A stretch of 37,102 bases of DNA from Rhodothermaceae bacterium bin80 (lineage in GTDB: Bacteria; Bacteroidota; Rhodothermia; Rhodothermales; Bin80): contig MPNB01000031.1 of the NCBI GenBank assembly GCA_002238805.1, forward strand, positions 1 to 37,102, written 5' to 3'. Numbering within the stretch: position 1 is the stretch's first letter; the number at the start of each line of letters is the position of its first letter. Shown here one piece after another: positions 24,574 to 32,781 of this stretch. A program made the translations under genes and the position numbers. The notes beneath the pieces are model-generated. The model made no database searches. It saw only the letters and a program-made list of their open reading frames with translations, and was not told the DNA's origin.

Positions 24574-25785
24574 ATGCTGCGAGTAACTTTTATCATTTTA
24601 GCCATTGCGGCCACAGCCGTTACCCTCCTCATTGAGGCCACTCAATGGTGGCGGTACATCCCAATGGCAGGTCTGATCCTCATCGCAATTATATTGTTGA
24701 TCTACATCCCTGTGTCGGAACGTGCCGACCGTAAGGGTAAAAAAGACTCATCAGAAAGGCCGCCAGAACGACCTTCACTGGAAGAGGACGGAATAGTGGA
24801 TATCCGCCCCATAACCACTAAATACGACGAAATCCCGCCCGAGACTGACCCTGTCGAGACCGACGCTACCCCAGATCTGTTTTTTAATACCCCAAGAGTC
24901 GAGACACCTACCCCACAAACCAAAAAAAAAGTGCGAAACCCGCTTGAAAAACACATACTCGTTCCGGTATTGCGTGGCATGCAAGCCGCACTCGACGCTC
25001 ATGCAGTTGGGCTCATTCAGCGAACGGATGAATACAACTACAGGGTTTGGGGAACGGTAGGGTTGGACTGGAAAAGCCTTCGCGGAGAATCCTTTACCCT
25101 TAGACACAACCTTCTGCAAGAATCTGAACCCGCGGCAATCCATGCCGTCGGCGAGAACGGTGTGCCAACCAGTCGACTGCAATACAGCAGAACGCCAGCG
25201 AATATCACTAATCTGGGGATTGCTGCTGTTGGGCAAACATCCTACCTGTTGCTGGCAGATGCCGCTGATGAATCTGGACTGTCACATCCGCGCGCCAAAG
25301 AGTTACTCGAGGTATTTGGAAAAACCTTGAGCCTGATGCTCTACAAAGAGGACCCCAACCGACCCCGACGCGAAATCATTGCCGAAGAAATGGCACGTGC
25401 GAGGCAACAAGGTACTCAACTTGCGCTCGCTATCACAGTACCCCAAAAAGCCGATATACTCACAAAATCCTACGGAGACGTTCTCAGCAAGACGGAGAAG
25501 TTGTTCTCAGAATGCCTGCAACATGCAGCCCCAGACAGCCGTGTCATCAAGTTCGGCGAAATAACGTACGGCATATTTATCGATGGTCAGAAAGAACAAC
25601 TGGAAACTTGGCATAAGGACATCCAAATTGCAATCAAAAATCAGGGAGGTTTACTGACCGGGGGCCTCTATGTGGGGATTGCAAGAATGACCAAAAAGCA
25701 TAAAGACCCAGATGATTTGCGTGATGAAGCTACCCGTGCCTTGGTTAAGGCCTACGAGGGGCCTGCACGGACGGTCATCGTTTAG
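24574..25785 (+). CDS. Membrane protein with a degenerate GGDEF-like C-terminal domain
   Basis: A 403-aa protein with two hydrophobic helices at the N-terminus (about 3-20 and 28-47). An acidic, Pro-rich linker follows (~50-120). A GAF-like segment is possible at ~125-250, and the C-terminal domain at ~265-403 has the spacing of a GGDEF domain. The active-site GGDEF signature is absent: where it should be, SRVIKFGEITYGIF is found. It would therefore not make c-di-GMP and may serve as a sensor or scaffold. The domain calls are inferred from pattern and secondary-structure feel, not from strong motifs. Its stop overlaps the stop of the convergent pcm gene by 3 bases. Confidence 0.6.
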   Translation: MLRVTFIILAIAATAVTLLIEATQWWRYIPMAGLILIAIILLIYIPVSERADRKGKKDSSERPPERPSLEEDGIVDIRPITTKYDEIPPETDPVETDATPDLFFNTPRVETPTPQTKKKVRNPLEKHILVPVLRGMQAALDAHAVGLIQRTDEYNYRVWGTVGLDWKSLRGESFTLRHNLLQESEPAAIHAVGENGVPTSRLQYSRTPANITNLGIAAVGQTSYLLLADAADESGLSHPRAKELLEVFGKTLSLMLYKEDPNRPRREIIAEEMARARQQGTQLALAITVPQKADILTKSYGDVLSKTEKLFSECLQHAAPDSRVIKFGEITYGIFIDGQKEQLETWHKDIQIAIKNQGGLLTGGLYVGIARMTKKHKDPDDLRDEATRALVKAYEGPARTVIV

Positions 25786-26438
25786 CTTTGCACTAGCGGT
25801 ACAAACATAAAAATACCCCGTTCTTCGGATTCGTACGAGTCTGGTCCAGTGCGAACAATTTTCGTCATACGTTGGCCGCCTCTGCCTCCAATCGGGACAA
25901 CCAATCGTCCCCCTGGCTTCCGTTCACTTGGCTCGCGAAGTTGCTCAAGAAGCCGTTTCGGAATCTCGATGGCTCCGGCAGTGACCACGACCGCGTCAAA
26001 TGGGGCCAGCCCCGGCCATCCCAACGATCCATCCCCAACACGCAATAGTACGCGATAATCAAGTTCTTTCAGTATTGCCTTCGCGCGTTCATGCAGCGAA
26101 CGATGCCGTTCAATAGAATATACACGAACCCCCATTTCGCAAAGCACGGCAGCCTGATATCCGCTGCCCGTTCCGACTTCGAGTACTGAATCGCCCGGCT
26201 GTGTATCTAGCATCCAAGTCTGAAAACCTACGGTAGTGGGTTGTGAGATCGTTTGACGCAATCCAATTGGCAACGCCTGATCCTCGTACGCTCGGTGCTG
26301 CAAAGCCTGATCGATAAAGCACTCCCGCTTTACTCGTCCGATGGCGGCAAGTACACGTTCATCTTTGATGCCGTTACTCCTGATTGTCTCGACCAGACTT
26401 GCCCGCCTTCGAACATACTGTCCTCCAGATCTCAGCAT
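25782..26438 (-). CDS. pcm: Protein-L-isoaspartate O-methyltransferase
   Basis: A 218-aa SAM-dependent methyltransferase that repairs isoaspartyl residues in damaged proteins. The family segments are in order: AYEDQALPIGLRQTISQPTTV (~50-70), SAM motif I VLEVGTGSGYQ (85-95), VYSIERHRSLHERA, FDAVVVTAGAIEIPKRLLEQL, then RLVVPIGG near the C-terminus. Length is normal. It is the last gene of a minus-strand run folP-cdaA-pcm, 3 bases after the cdaA stop. Confidence 0.94.
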   Translation of the reverse strand: MLRSGGQYVRRRASLVETIRSNGIKDERVLAAIGRVKRECFIDQALQHRAYEDQALPIGLRQTISQPTTVGFQTWMLDTQPGDSVLEVGTGSGYQAAVLCEMGVRVYSIERHRSLHERAKAILKELDYRVLLRVGDGSLGWPGLAPFDAVVVTAGAIEIPKRLLEQLREPSERKPGGRLVVPIGGRGGQRMTKIVRTGPDSYESEERGIFMFVPLVQS

Positions 26439-26441
26439 CGG

Positions 26442-27239
26442 TTACTTTTTCGGTTGAGTAAACCCGCCTGCAGGTACCGCGGGATCACTCAAAATATCAG
26501 ATAGCCGGTGGCGTAATTCTTCTGGTGTCAGTCCAGAGATGATCACGCCCTGCTCTGCAACTGAGATCCTTCCTGTTTCCTCTGAAACTACGACCACAAA
26601 TGCATCTGTTTCCTCGGTGAGCCCCACAGCCGCCCTATGCCGTGTCCCGAACTGAGCTCCTAAACGCTTGCTGCGGGATACAGGCAATATACACCGTGCG
26701 GCCTCAATACGATTGCCATAAATTATAACTGCTCCGTCATGCAATGGGCTCTTTTCGTGAAAAATAGAGATAAGGAGATTGCTTCGGAGAACTGCCTGTA
26801 AAGGTTCACCGGTTTCCATATAGCTTCGCAGACCATTAGTCCGTTTGAAGACAACGAGGGCCCCGGACTTTTGTCGACTCATGGTACTGACCGCGGTAAC
26901 GATTTCTGTGATGATCTCGCTTTGATCCCTAGGTGTAAGAAGACGCCGCAAGAATGGGGTTTGTCCAAATAAAATTAAAACTCGCCGAATTTCCGGCTGA
27001 AACACAATAATAGCTGCCAGTACATATATGTCACTGAGCGCAGCGAACATGGATTGCAAAATTTTCATGTCCGTGACATCCACCACAAACTGAAACACCA
27101 GGAGACCAATAAGCCCTCCAAAAAGCGAAACAGCGAGCGTACCGCGCATCATCATATACAAACGATAGAACACGAGAGCTACAAGGACGATCTCGAAGAG
27201 ATCGATCACTCGCACAGGCACGACACCAAACAGGTTCAT
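26442..27239 (-). CDS. cdaA: Diadenylate cyclase, CdaA type
   Basis: A 265-aa membrane enzyme that makes the second messenger c-di-AMP from two ATP. Three hydrophobic helices occupy roughly residues 10-27, 35-53 and 68-85. The DAC domain has both catalytic motifs: D168-G-A in SPLHDGAVII and R200-H-R in GTRHRAAVGL. c-di-AMP usually controls potassium and osmotic balance and cell-wall state. The gene lies 2 bases after folP, an arrangement common in Bacteroidota. No glmM or cdaR neighbour is present, unlike in Firmicutes. Confidence 0.95.
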   Translation of the reverse strand: MNLFGVVPVRVIDLFEIVLVALVFYRLYMMMRGTLAVSLFGGLIGLLVFQFVVDVTDMKILQSMFAALSDIYVLAAIIVFQPEIRRVLILFGQTPFLRRLLTPRDQSEIITEIVTAVSTMSRQKSGALVVFKRTNGLRSYMETGEPLQAVLRSNLLISIFHEKSPLHDGAVIIYGNRIEAARCILPVSRSKRLGAQFGTRHRAAVGLTEETDAFVVVVSEETGRISVAEQGVIISGLTPEELRHRLSDILSDPAVPAGGFTQPKK

Positions 27240-27241
27240 CT

Positions 27242-28108
27242 TCAGGCGTGGAAAACCGCTTCTAGACCTTGGATCATCTCATAGGTCGCACGAACATCGT
27301 GCGTTCTTATAATTTTTGCTCCTTGAAGCACGGCGGCAGCAGTCATCCCAAGTGATCCAAACAGGCGATCAGATGCCGGTGCCGGTTCGCCGTTCTCACC
27401 GAGTACCCTGCCAACCGTACTCTTTCTGGAAACTCCTACCAGCACAGGATAACCTAGTTCAACAAGTATATCCAGATGCTTGATCAAGTGCAAATTGTCT
27501 GCATGTCGTTTTCCAAAACCGAATCCAGGATCTACCACAATGTTGGCTACGCCTGCAGAACGAGCCCGATCTGCGGAATCCGAAAGTGCCTCATAAACCG
27601 CTGTGACCACACCGTCGTAATTTGCCTCGTGTACCAAACTACCCCGGCGTTTGATAGAATGCATAACAACATACGCCGCACCGACTGTGCCTGCAAGCTC
27701 TGCTGAGGCAACTCCCTCCTGTAAGCCGGATATATCATTAATCATGTGCGCACCTGCCTCGAGTGCGGCAGCTGCAACTGCAGTGTTAAATGTATCGACA
27801 GAAATGATCGCCTGAGGGAACGACTCCCTAATGGCCCTTACAACAGGCAGAACTCGGTTCATTTCACATTCTGTCGAAACCGACGCTGCACCCGCACCAT
27901 AAACCTGCCCTCGTGGCCTCGAAGAAGCGCCGCCGACATCAATGATACTCGCACCCTCATCTAACATCATTTCGACGCGTCGAAGTGCTTCATAGGGATT
28001 CAGATATCTGCCTCCGTCATAAAAGGAATCCGGTGTCACATTCAAGATGCCCATCACTGCAGCCCCGCCAGACAGATTCAGATGATGTTCGCGGCAGGTC
28101 AATTCCAT
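27242..28108 (-). CDS. folP: Dihydropteroate synthase
   Basis: Joins p-aminobenzoate to dihydropterin pyrophosphate in folate synthesis. The frame extends to 28306, but the ATG at 28108 gives 288 aa, the normal size, and starts just before the conserved core; the extra 66 codons lack any resemblance. Signature segments are MGILNVTPDSFYDGGRY (~19-35), DVGGASSRPRG, SVDTFN, INDISG, DPGFGFGKR and GVSRKSTVGRVLG. Its stop lies 2 bases before cdaA. The GH3-family gene diverges upstream, so promoters for both lie between 28109 and 28252. Confidence 0.94.
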   Translation of the reverse strand: MELTCREHHLNLSGGAAVMGILNVTPDSFYDGGRYLNPYEALRRVEMMLDEGASIIDVGGASSRPRGQVYGAGAASVSTECEMNRVLPVVRAIRESFPQAIISVDTFNTAVAAAALEAGAHMINDISGLQEGVASAELAGTVGAAYVVMHSIKRRGSLVHEANYDGVVTAVYEALSDSADRARSAGVANIVVDPGFGFGKRHADNLHLIKHLDILVELGYPVLVGVSRKSTVGRVLGENGEPAPASDRLFGSLGMTAAAVLQGAKIIRTHDVRATYEMIQGLEAVFHA

Positions 28109-28252
28109 TATTGCGTTCCTGTTTGTAGTTCTACTTAACTGATTGGCAGAGATGGGATCATGCATCGTATATTGGGGGTTTACGTGCGGTCGACAATTAT
28201 GCTCATAACGGGTGCCTAACGCACTGTACAGCACATAAAAACTTTCTGTCTG

Positions 28253-29776
28253 TTGCGAATCGCTTCCCATATACATACTCGCACTCCTGCTGAAACGCAG
28301 GCGCATCTACTGCGACGAATGCTGCGACGGGCCTCAAACACTGAGTGGGGTCGCAAGTTTGAGTTTGCACACATTGTGCAGCAATCAGGCGTGGTTGATG
28401 CGTACCAGTCGCGTGTTCCAATACACACATACGCTGACCTCAAGCCTTATATAGACAAAATAAGGGCGGGTGAGCATGATGTGCTATGGCCCGGCGGTGT
28501 TAAGCACTTTGCCGTTTCTAGTGGTACTGCTTCCGAGGGTAAGGTCATTCCCTTGAGCAAAGATATGCTCCGTCTGAACCGGGGCTTTTCAGTTGGTCTG
28601 GGGGTTAATTACTTGATTCGCACAGGCTCATTCAAAACTTTCCTTGGCAAGCATCTAACCCTTCCCGGGCGTGTTGAGGATGACCCTGATTATCCGGGAA
28701 CACTGGTAGGAGAAGTGAGCGGCTTACAGATCCTGTTCGCACCTGGGTTCTATAGAGCCTTTCTGCAGGCAGTTCCAATTTCAATAGCTTTTGCGTCCAA
28801 CTGGGATTCGAAGATACAGGCCATTATCGATCGAACGCTGAACCAAGATGTGCGTATGGTGGCCATGGCACCGACCTGGGCCCTGGTGCTTTTTGGGTTG
28901 TTGATCGAAAGATTCAACGAAATTAATGGAACCAGTGTACAAACTGTCGGAGAAATCTGGCCCAATCTGCAGCTGTACATTTCCGGCGGCGTTGCCTTGA
29001 GCTCTTACCGTGCCATCCTTGAAGAACAGATCGGCCTATCAAGGATGCATTTCCTTGAAGCTTACGGTGCATCGGAGGGATTTTTCTCCTATCAAACGGA
29101 TCTAAATGATCCCGCCATGCAATTACACCTGAATAACGGGGTCTTCTACGAGTTCATCCGTCTGGACGAACTGAATACAGAGAATCCTGAACGACGAACG
29201 ATTGGCAACGTGGAACCTGACGTGCGGTACGCCATGATTCTCACGACCTGCAGCGGGCTGTGGTCTTACTTGTTGGGGGATGTCGTGCGCTTTACAAGCA
29301 CTGCCCCATACAAGATTGTAGTTGCCGGCCGAACCTCCGAAATGATCGACAAGTATGGAGAAGCCGTCTTTGGTGAGGATGCCCGAACTGCAATCAATAA
29401 GTCATGCAAAGCCACAAACAGTCATGTGCGGGACTACCATGTTTCGGCTATCCCTCCGAATGGCACACAGATTCCTGCGCATGAATGGCTGTTTGAATTC
29501 AGCCGTGCCCCACGCGACTGCGAAGCATTTTTGCGATCACTGGACTCAATACTCTGCGATATTAATCGACATTACCAAATCCGACGTGAGGCCAAGGCCT
29601 TTGGCCCGCCGGAAATTGTGCTCCTGCCGGATGGTACATTCAATGCATGGCTTAAGACGAGCAGAGGGGACCTTAACAGTCAGACAAAAGTCCCTCGAAT
29701 GAGCGAGAACAGATCTATAGCCGACGGCGTCCTTGCCCATGCCGGGCATCGAGCACGCCGAATCCTAGTAGATTAA
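28253..29776 (+). CDS. GH3 auxin-responsive-promoter family protein
   Basis: A 507-aa member of the GH3 family of the ANL adenylating superfamily. Plant members join amino acids to plant hormones. Bacterial members are widespread in Bacteroidota and their substrate is not known to me. Visible motifs are ASNTEWGRKFEF (~28-39), the ATP loop FAVSSGTASEGKVIPLS (~86-102), YGASEGFFSYQ (~276-286) and the later VVAGRTSEMIDKYGE. The only usable start after the upstream in-frame stop (28217) is the TTG at 28253, so the start is uncertain. It diverges from folP. The protein looks complete. Confidence 0.85.
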   Translation: MRIASHIHTRTPAETQAHLLRRMLRRASNTEWGRKFEFAHIVQQSGVVDAYQSRVPIHTYADLKPYIDKIRAGEHDVLWPGGVKHFAVSSGTASEGKVIPLSKDMLRLNRGFSVGLGVNYLIRTGSFKTFLGKHLTLPGRVEDDPDYPGTLVGEVSGLQILFAPGFYRAFLQAVPISIAFASNWDSKIQAIIDRTLNQDVRMVAMAPTWALVLFGLLIERFNEINGTSVQTVGEIWPNLQLYISGGVALSSYRAILEEQIGLSRMHFLEAYGASEGFFSYQTDLNDPAMQLHLNNGVFYEFIRLDELNTENPERRTIGNVEPDVRYAMILTTCSGLWSYLLGDVVRFTSTAPYKIVVAGRTSEMIDKYGEAVFGEDARTAINKSCKATNSHVRDYHVSAIPPNGTQIPAHEWLFEFSRAPRDCEAFLRSLDSILCDINRHYQIRREAKAFGPPEIVLLPDGTFNAWLKTSRGDLNSQTKVPRMSENRSIADGVLAHAGHRARRILVD

Positions 29777-29848
29777 TCGGGGATGAACGTACGATACTTT
29801 TCACCAGTGGTACGGTTTTTGTCCCGTACGTACGACGTACAACCGGTC

Positions 29849-30700
29849 ATGAGATTATTTGAATTGGCGGCCAGATTTCCCGATGAACAATCCGCGACCC
29901 TATGGGCCGACAACCTGCGGCGGGGGCGTACGGGTTGATGTTGTCCCCGGTGTGGTAATGTGAACACATGTGTGTCACGATCGGGTAAACCGATGCCCTA
30001 CCGGTACCGCGATTGCCGCGTTACTTCCTGATGGGCACCGGTACGACCACGCAGATGTCCAACGTACCGGTGCGCACGTGGATGCTCGCGTTGTATCTCG
30101 TGACCGGAACGGCCAAGAACGTATCATCGTATCGGCTCGGTGAACGGTTGAGCGTGACACAAAAAACGGCCTGATCCATATTGCACCACATACGCGAGGG
30201 GTTCGTTTTGAACACCGAGGAACAACTGGACGGTACGGTAGAGGTGGATGAAACGTACGTGGGTAGTAAGCTTAAGAATATGCAAGGCGCGCGCAAGCGG
30301 AGGCGCGGCAAAATGCGTACAGTAATGCACCGGTGATCGGCGCGATTGAGCGCGGTGGACGTGTGACCGCGATACCCATACAGGGGTGTGACACCGATAC
30401 GCTGGATGGATTAGTAAACGGTACGGTAACCGCTGGCGCAACTGTACTGACGGACGAACACAAGGCGTATGGGCGGCTCGTACACGATTCAACCACACGC
30501 GCGTTTGCCATTCGGCGGGCGATATGTAGATCAGGACGATCTAACAGCTCACATCAACGCGATCGAAAATTACTGGGGCCGTCTTCAAGCGCACGTACCA
30601 CCACTGAAGCGTTAAACATATGTACCGGTACGTCAAACCAGGCGTGCGCGCGATTTAACGCCCGGACAAACCGATCATTGAGCGCATGGAGGCATTGATC
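29849..30700 (+). pseudogene. Decayed IS1595-family transposase
   Basis: Fragments in several frames line up as one ISXO2-like (IS1595) transposase. The N-terminus MRLFELAARFPDEQSATLW comes first, then zinc-ribbon cysteines CPRCGNV. RTWMLALYLVTGTAKNVSS and VTQKTA-stop-SILHHIREGF follow, where a TGA probably replaced Trp. The DDE region begins VEVDETYVGSKLKNMQG, and VIGAIERGGRVTAIP, VLTDEHKAYGRL and HINAIENYWGRLQAHVPPLKR complete the order. At least three frameshifts (near 30020, 30330 and 30525) and several stops break it. I see no convincing terminal repeats. GTAC tetramers are very frequent here. Confidence 0.85.
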
Positions 30701-30804
30701 ACCCGGTGTGAGGGCGCGCGTGTTACCCTATCGCGTACTAGTGGAGCAAAATAGAGCCGGATAATGTTGTACGTTGCAGTCTAACAAACCAAACGATTAC
30801 TACG

Positions 30805-31029
30805 ATGGCATGTCGCGTAGGCATTACCCAAGACCCTGAAAAGCGTAAACGGTATTGGTCAACACAGCATCCGTCTCTGCGCAACTGGCAGTTGCTCTAT
30901 AAGTACGTTTCCAAGTCAGCAGCTCAAAGTGCCGAGGAGCGCGAAGCCCAAAAGTACGGTTGTATTGCGCACCCCGGTGGTACAGGTCCAGAGTACAGCG
31001 TCTGGTACGTGTATTACTTTGAGTACTAA
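30805..31029 (+). CDS. Small hypothetical protein, 74 aa, intact
   Basis: A compact ORF beginning MACRVGITQDPEKRKRYW and containing REAQKYGCIAHPGGTGPEYS, then a tyrosine-rich end WYVYYFEY. The composition looks like a genuine small protein. The VGIT-x-DPE-x-RK start is reminiscent of small phage- or plasmid-borne proteins with a GIY-YIG-like fold, but that is only an impression. It is the only intact frame in a 2.2-kb decayed island, between a dead IS1595 transposase and two pseudogenes, which argues that it is useful or recently acquired. Confidence 0.6.
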   Translation: MACRVGITQDPEKRKRYWSTQHPSLRNWQLLYKYVSKSAAQSAEEREAQKYGCIAHPGGTGPEYSVWYVYYFEY

Positions 31030-31040
31030 ACGGACGAATA

Positions 31041-31260
31041 AATGACCGAGATTATCGCCGAGTGAGATTCCCTTGCGCGTATCTCGGCCATGGCTGCATT
31101 CCTATGGCGGTTAACCGATCGCACCAATACGGTTGGCCCGCGTGGACGAGCAACTGGATCGCGTCAATGAGCGATTGGACGGATTGGAAACCAAGATGGA
31201 TTAGATTCACGAGATGCTCGTGCATATCACGCTCGGCAGGCAGTGTCAAAGCGACATATC
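31041..31260 (+). pseudogene. Broken coiled-coil protein gene
   Basis: It starts 12 bases after the 74-aa ORF with MTEIIAE, a TGA, then DSLARISAM. After a frameshift near 31135-31142 it continues as VDEQLDRVNERLDGLETKMD, a TAG, then IHEMLVHITLGRQ. The heptad pattern of the middle part indicates a short coiled coil, as in small phage- or plasmid-borne proteins. Function unknown. Confidence 0.5.
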
Positions 31261-32001
31261 AAGATTCCCGATCGCGTCGTCAAGACACTCACACAGCTTC
31301 ATCGTTAACATACTTCTTCACGTAGCGCGACACAACACACCGAAACCAAGCCACCAGTTTAGATAATCATCTTCAAGCGCCATCTTGACGACATAGACAC
31401 GCGGCTCGCTCATAGCAAGGAATGAATACAGGGGCATTTTGACGTAGCACCCGCTACTGTAGCGGAAGCGGTGGATTCAGCACATAATCGTGACGCGTGT
31501 GGTGCCGGTAGCGGTGCTGTTACTGATCGCATGCCACCCGTAAGCTGACAAGATTACGTCAACGCATCGGTGTTGGCCCTTATGGATAGCGTGTCCGTAA
31601 TCGTTAGTCATGCAGCCAAACGTACACGCCGATCTATGTTTGCCACCGGAGCGTAGCATCGAACCCACCTTGAATTAAGATTGCAGCACGCAGGTGTGGG
31701 GGTAGTTAGACCGTCGTATTCCACGCTTTGGATAGACGCGATTGCCCTAAATCGGTAACAACTGTGTGCCGTGACGTTTGGTATCCAACTTTGGGCGTAT
31801 ACCGGTGAGTACGACACACAGATTGTCACGCTGGACAACCTGGAGCTTTTAACATAGGGGAAAAGCGATGCACACAACTCCGTCCAGTAAATAGCTGATG
31901 ACACAGCTGATCTTGTTATCAACGAATGGATAAAAGCGCACGTCAACCGATAACAGGAACCAATCCGTATCACTGGTGGAAAATATCGTACGTTCACCCC
32001 A
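31255..32001 (+). pseudogene. Decayed gene readable in one frame through nine stops
   Basis: One plus-strand frame (codons starting at 31261 and every third base) stays coherent for about 740 bases, broken only by stops at 31306, 31360, 31423, 31546, 31654, 31756, 31855, 31888 and 31951. It reads like protein, for example QDYVNASVLALMDSVSVIVS, SHAAKRTRRSMFATGA, VVRPSYSTLWIDAIALN, QLCAVTFGIQLWAYTGEYD and ADDTADLVINEWIKAHVN. I do not recognise the family. No frameshift is needed over this length. It ends against the convergent phosphatase gene at 32002. Confidence 0.45.
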
Positions 32002-32781
32002 TTAATCGGCAGAAAGCAGTGCGTCAAAGCGCCTGATAGTCTCGGAATGCCCCCCTATCATTAATGCCGGGGCTCTGCAGGTGAGCATATCTTTCAGACT
32101 TACCTGATCCCCGTTTACGTACCGCAGCTCTCCTCCGCTCTCTCGTAGCATCAGTAGGCCCGGGGCCACATCCCACAAACTCACACGGGCCAGAAGTGTC
32201 GCGTCACAATTGCCTGCGGCTGCGTAGCAGAGATGGGCTATTGTTGACCCAAGGCTCCGCACCTTCCCGGGATAGTTGGGACTAAGAACTTTTTGGCGAT
32301 GCAGTTTAGAGTAGCTGAGCAGTACGGATTCACGATCCAGAGGGCTTGTAGGGCGAACTGAGAGGCGTTGCTCTCCCCTGTACGCACCCTCCCCTTTCAA
32401 TGCCCAGTATTGATCCCGTGTCACTGGTGCAGAAAAAAAGGCGGCTATAGGCTCACAGTCCTCCAACAATGCCAATCCTGTACCCCATACCGGCAGGCCA
32501 CTTACAAAAGCCGCCGTCCCGTCAATTGGATCAATTGACCAGTACCGGCTACCAGTTGCCGGTTCTTTTTTTAAATCCTCTTCCTCTGCAACTATGCCAT
32601 CATCGGGGTAATGCTGATTCAGCCACTCGACTATCAGATGCTGTACCGCAAGATCAGCATCCGTAACATAGGTCATCGACTCCTTCCATCGGGGAGTAAC
32701 ACCCCCAAAGTAATCCATTGCTGTGGCAGCAGCCACATTCAACAAATTCATTACATCAGCCACACACACCATAATTCCCAT
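32002..32781 (-). CDS. Inositol-monophosphatase-family phosphatase (second of a tandem pair)
   Basis: A 259-aa Mg-dependent phosphomonoesterase of the IMPase/CysQ/HisN superfamily. Metal-site motifs are GIVAEEED (E66, E67), WSIDPIDGTAAF (D84, D87) and WDVAPG (D204), so catalysis is expected. The substrate may be inositol phosphate, histidinol phosphate or a 3'-phosphonucleotide; sequence alone does not decide. Its ATG overlaps the TAA of the upstream paralogue (TAATG), so the two are translated together. The first ~10 residues before the helix are unusual, and a start a few codons further in is possible. Confidence 0.88.
   Translation of the reverse strand: MGIMVCVADVMNLLNVAAATAMDYFGGVTPRWKESMTYVTDADLAVQHLIVEWLNQHYPDDGIVAEEEDLKKEPATGSRYWSIDPIDGTAAFVSGLPVWGTGLALLEDCEPIAAFFSAPVTRDQYWALKGEGAYRGEQRLSVRPTSPLDRESVLLSYSKLHRQKVLSPNYPGKVRSLGSTIAHLCYAAAGNCDATLLARVSLWDVAPGLLMLRESGGELRYVNGDQVSLKDMLTCRAPALMIGGHSETIRRFDALLSAD

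Noticed and set aside
28109..28306. N-terminal extension of folP
   Set aside because: It lacks similarity to dihydropteroate synthases and would overlap the start of the divergent GH3-family gene.
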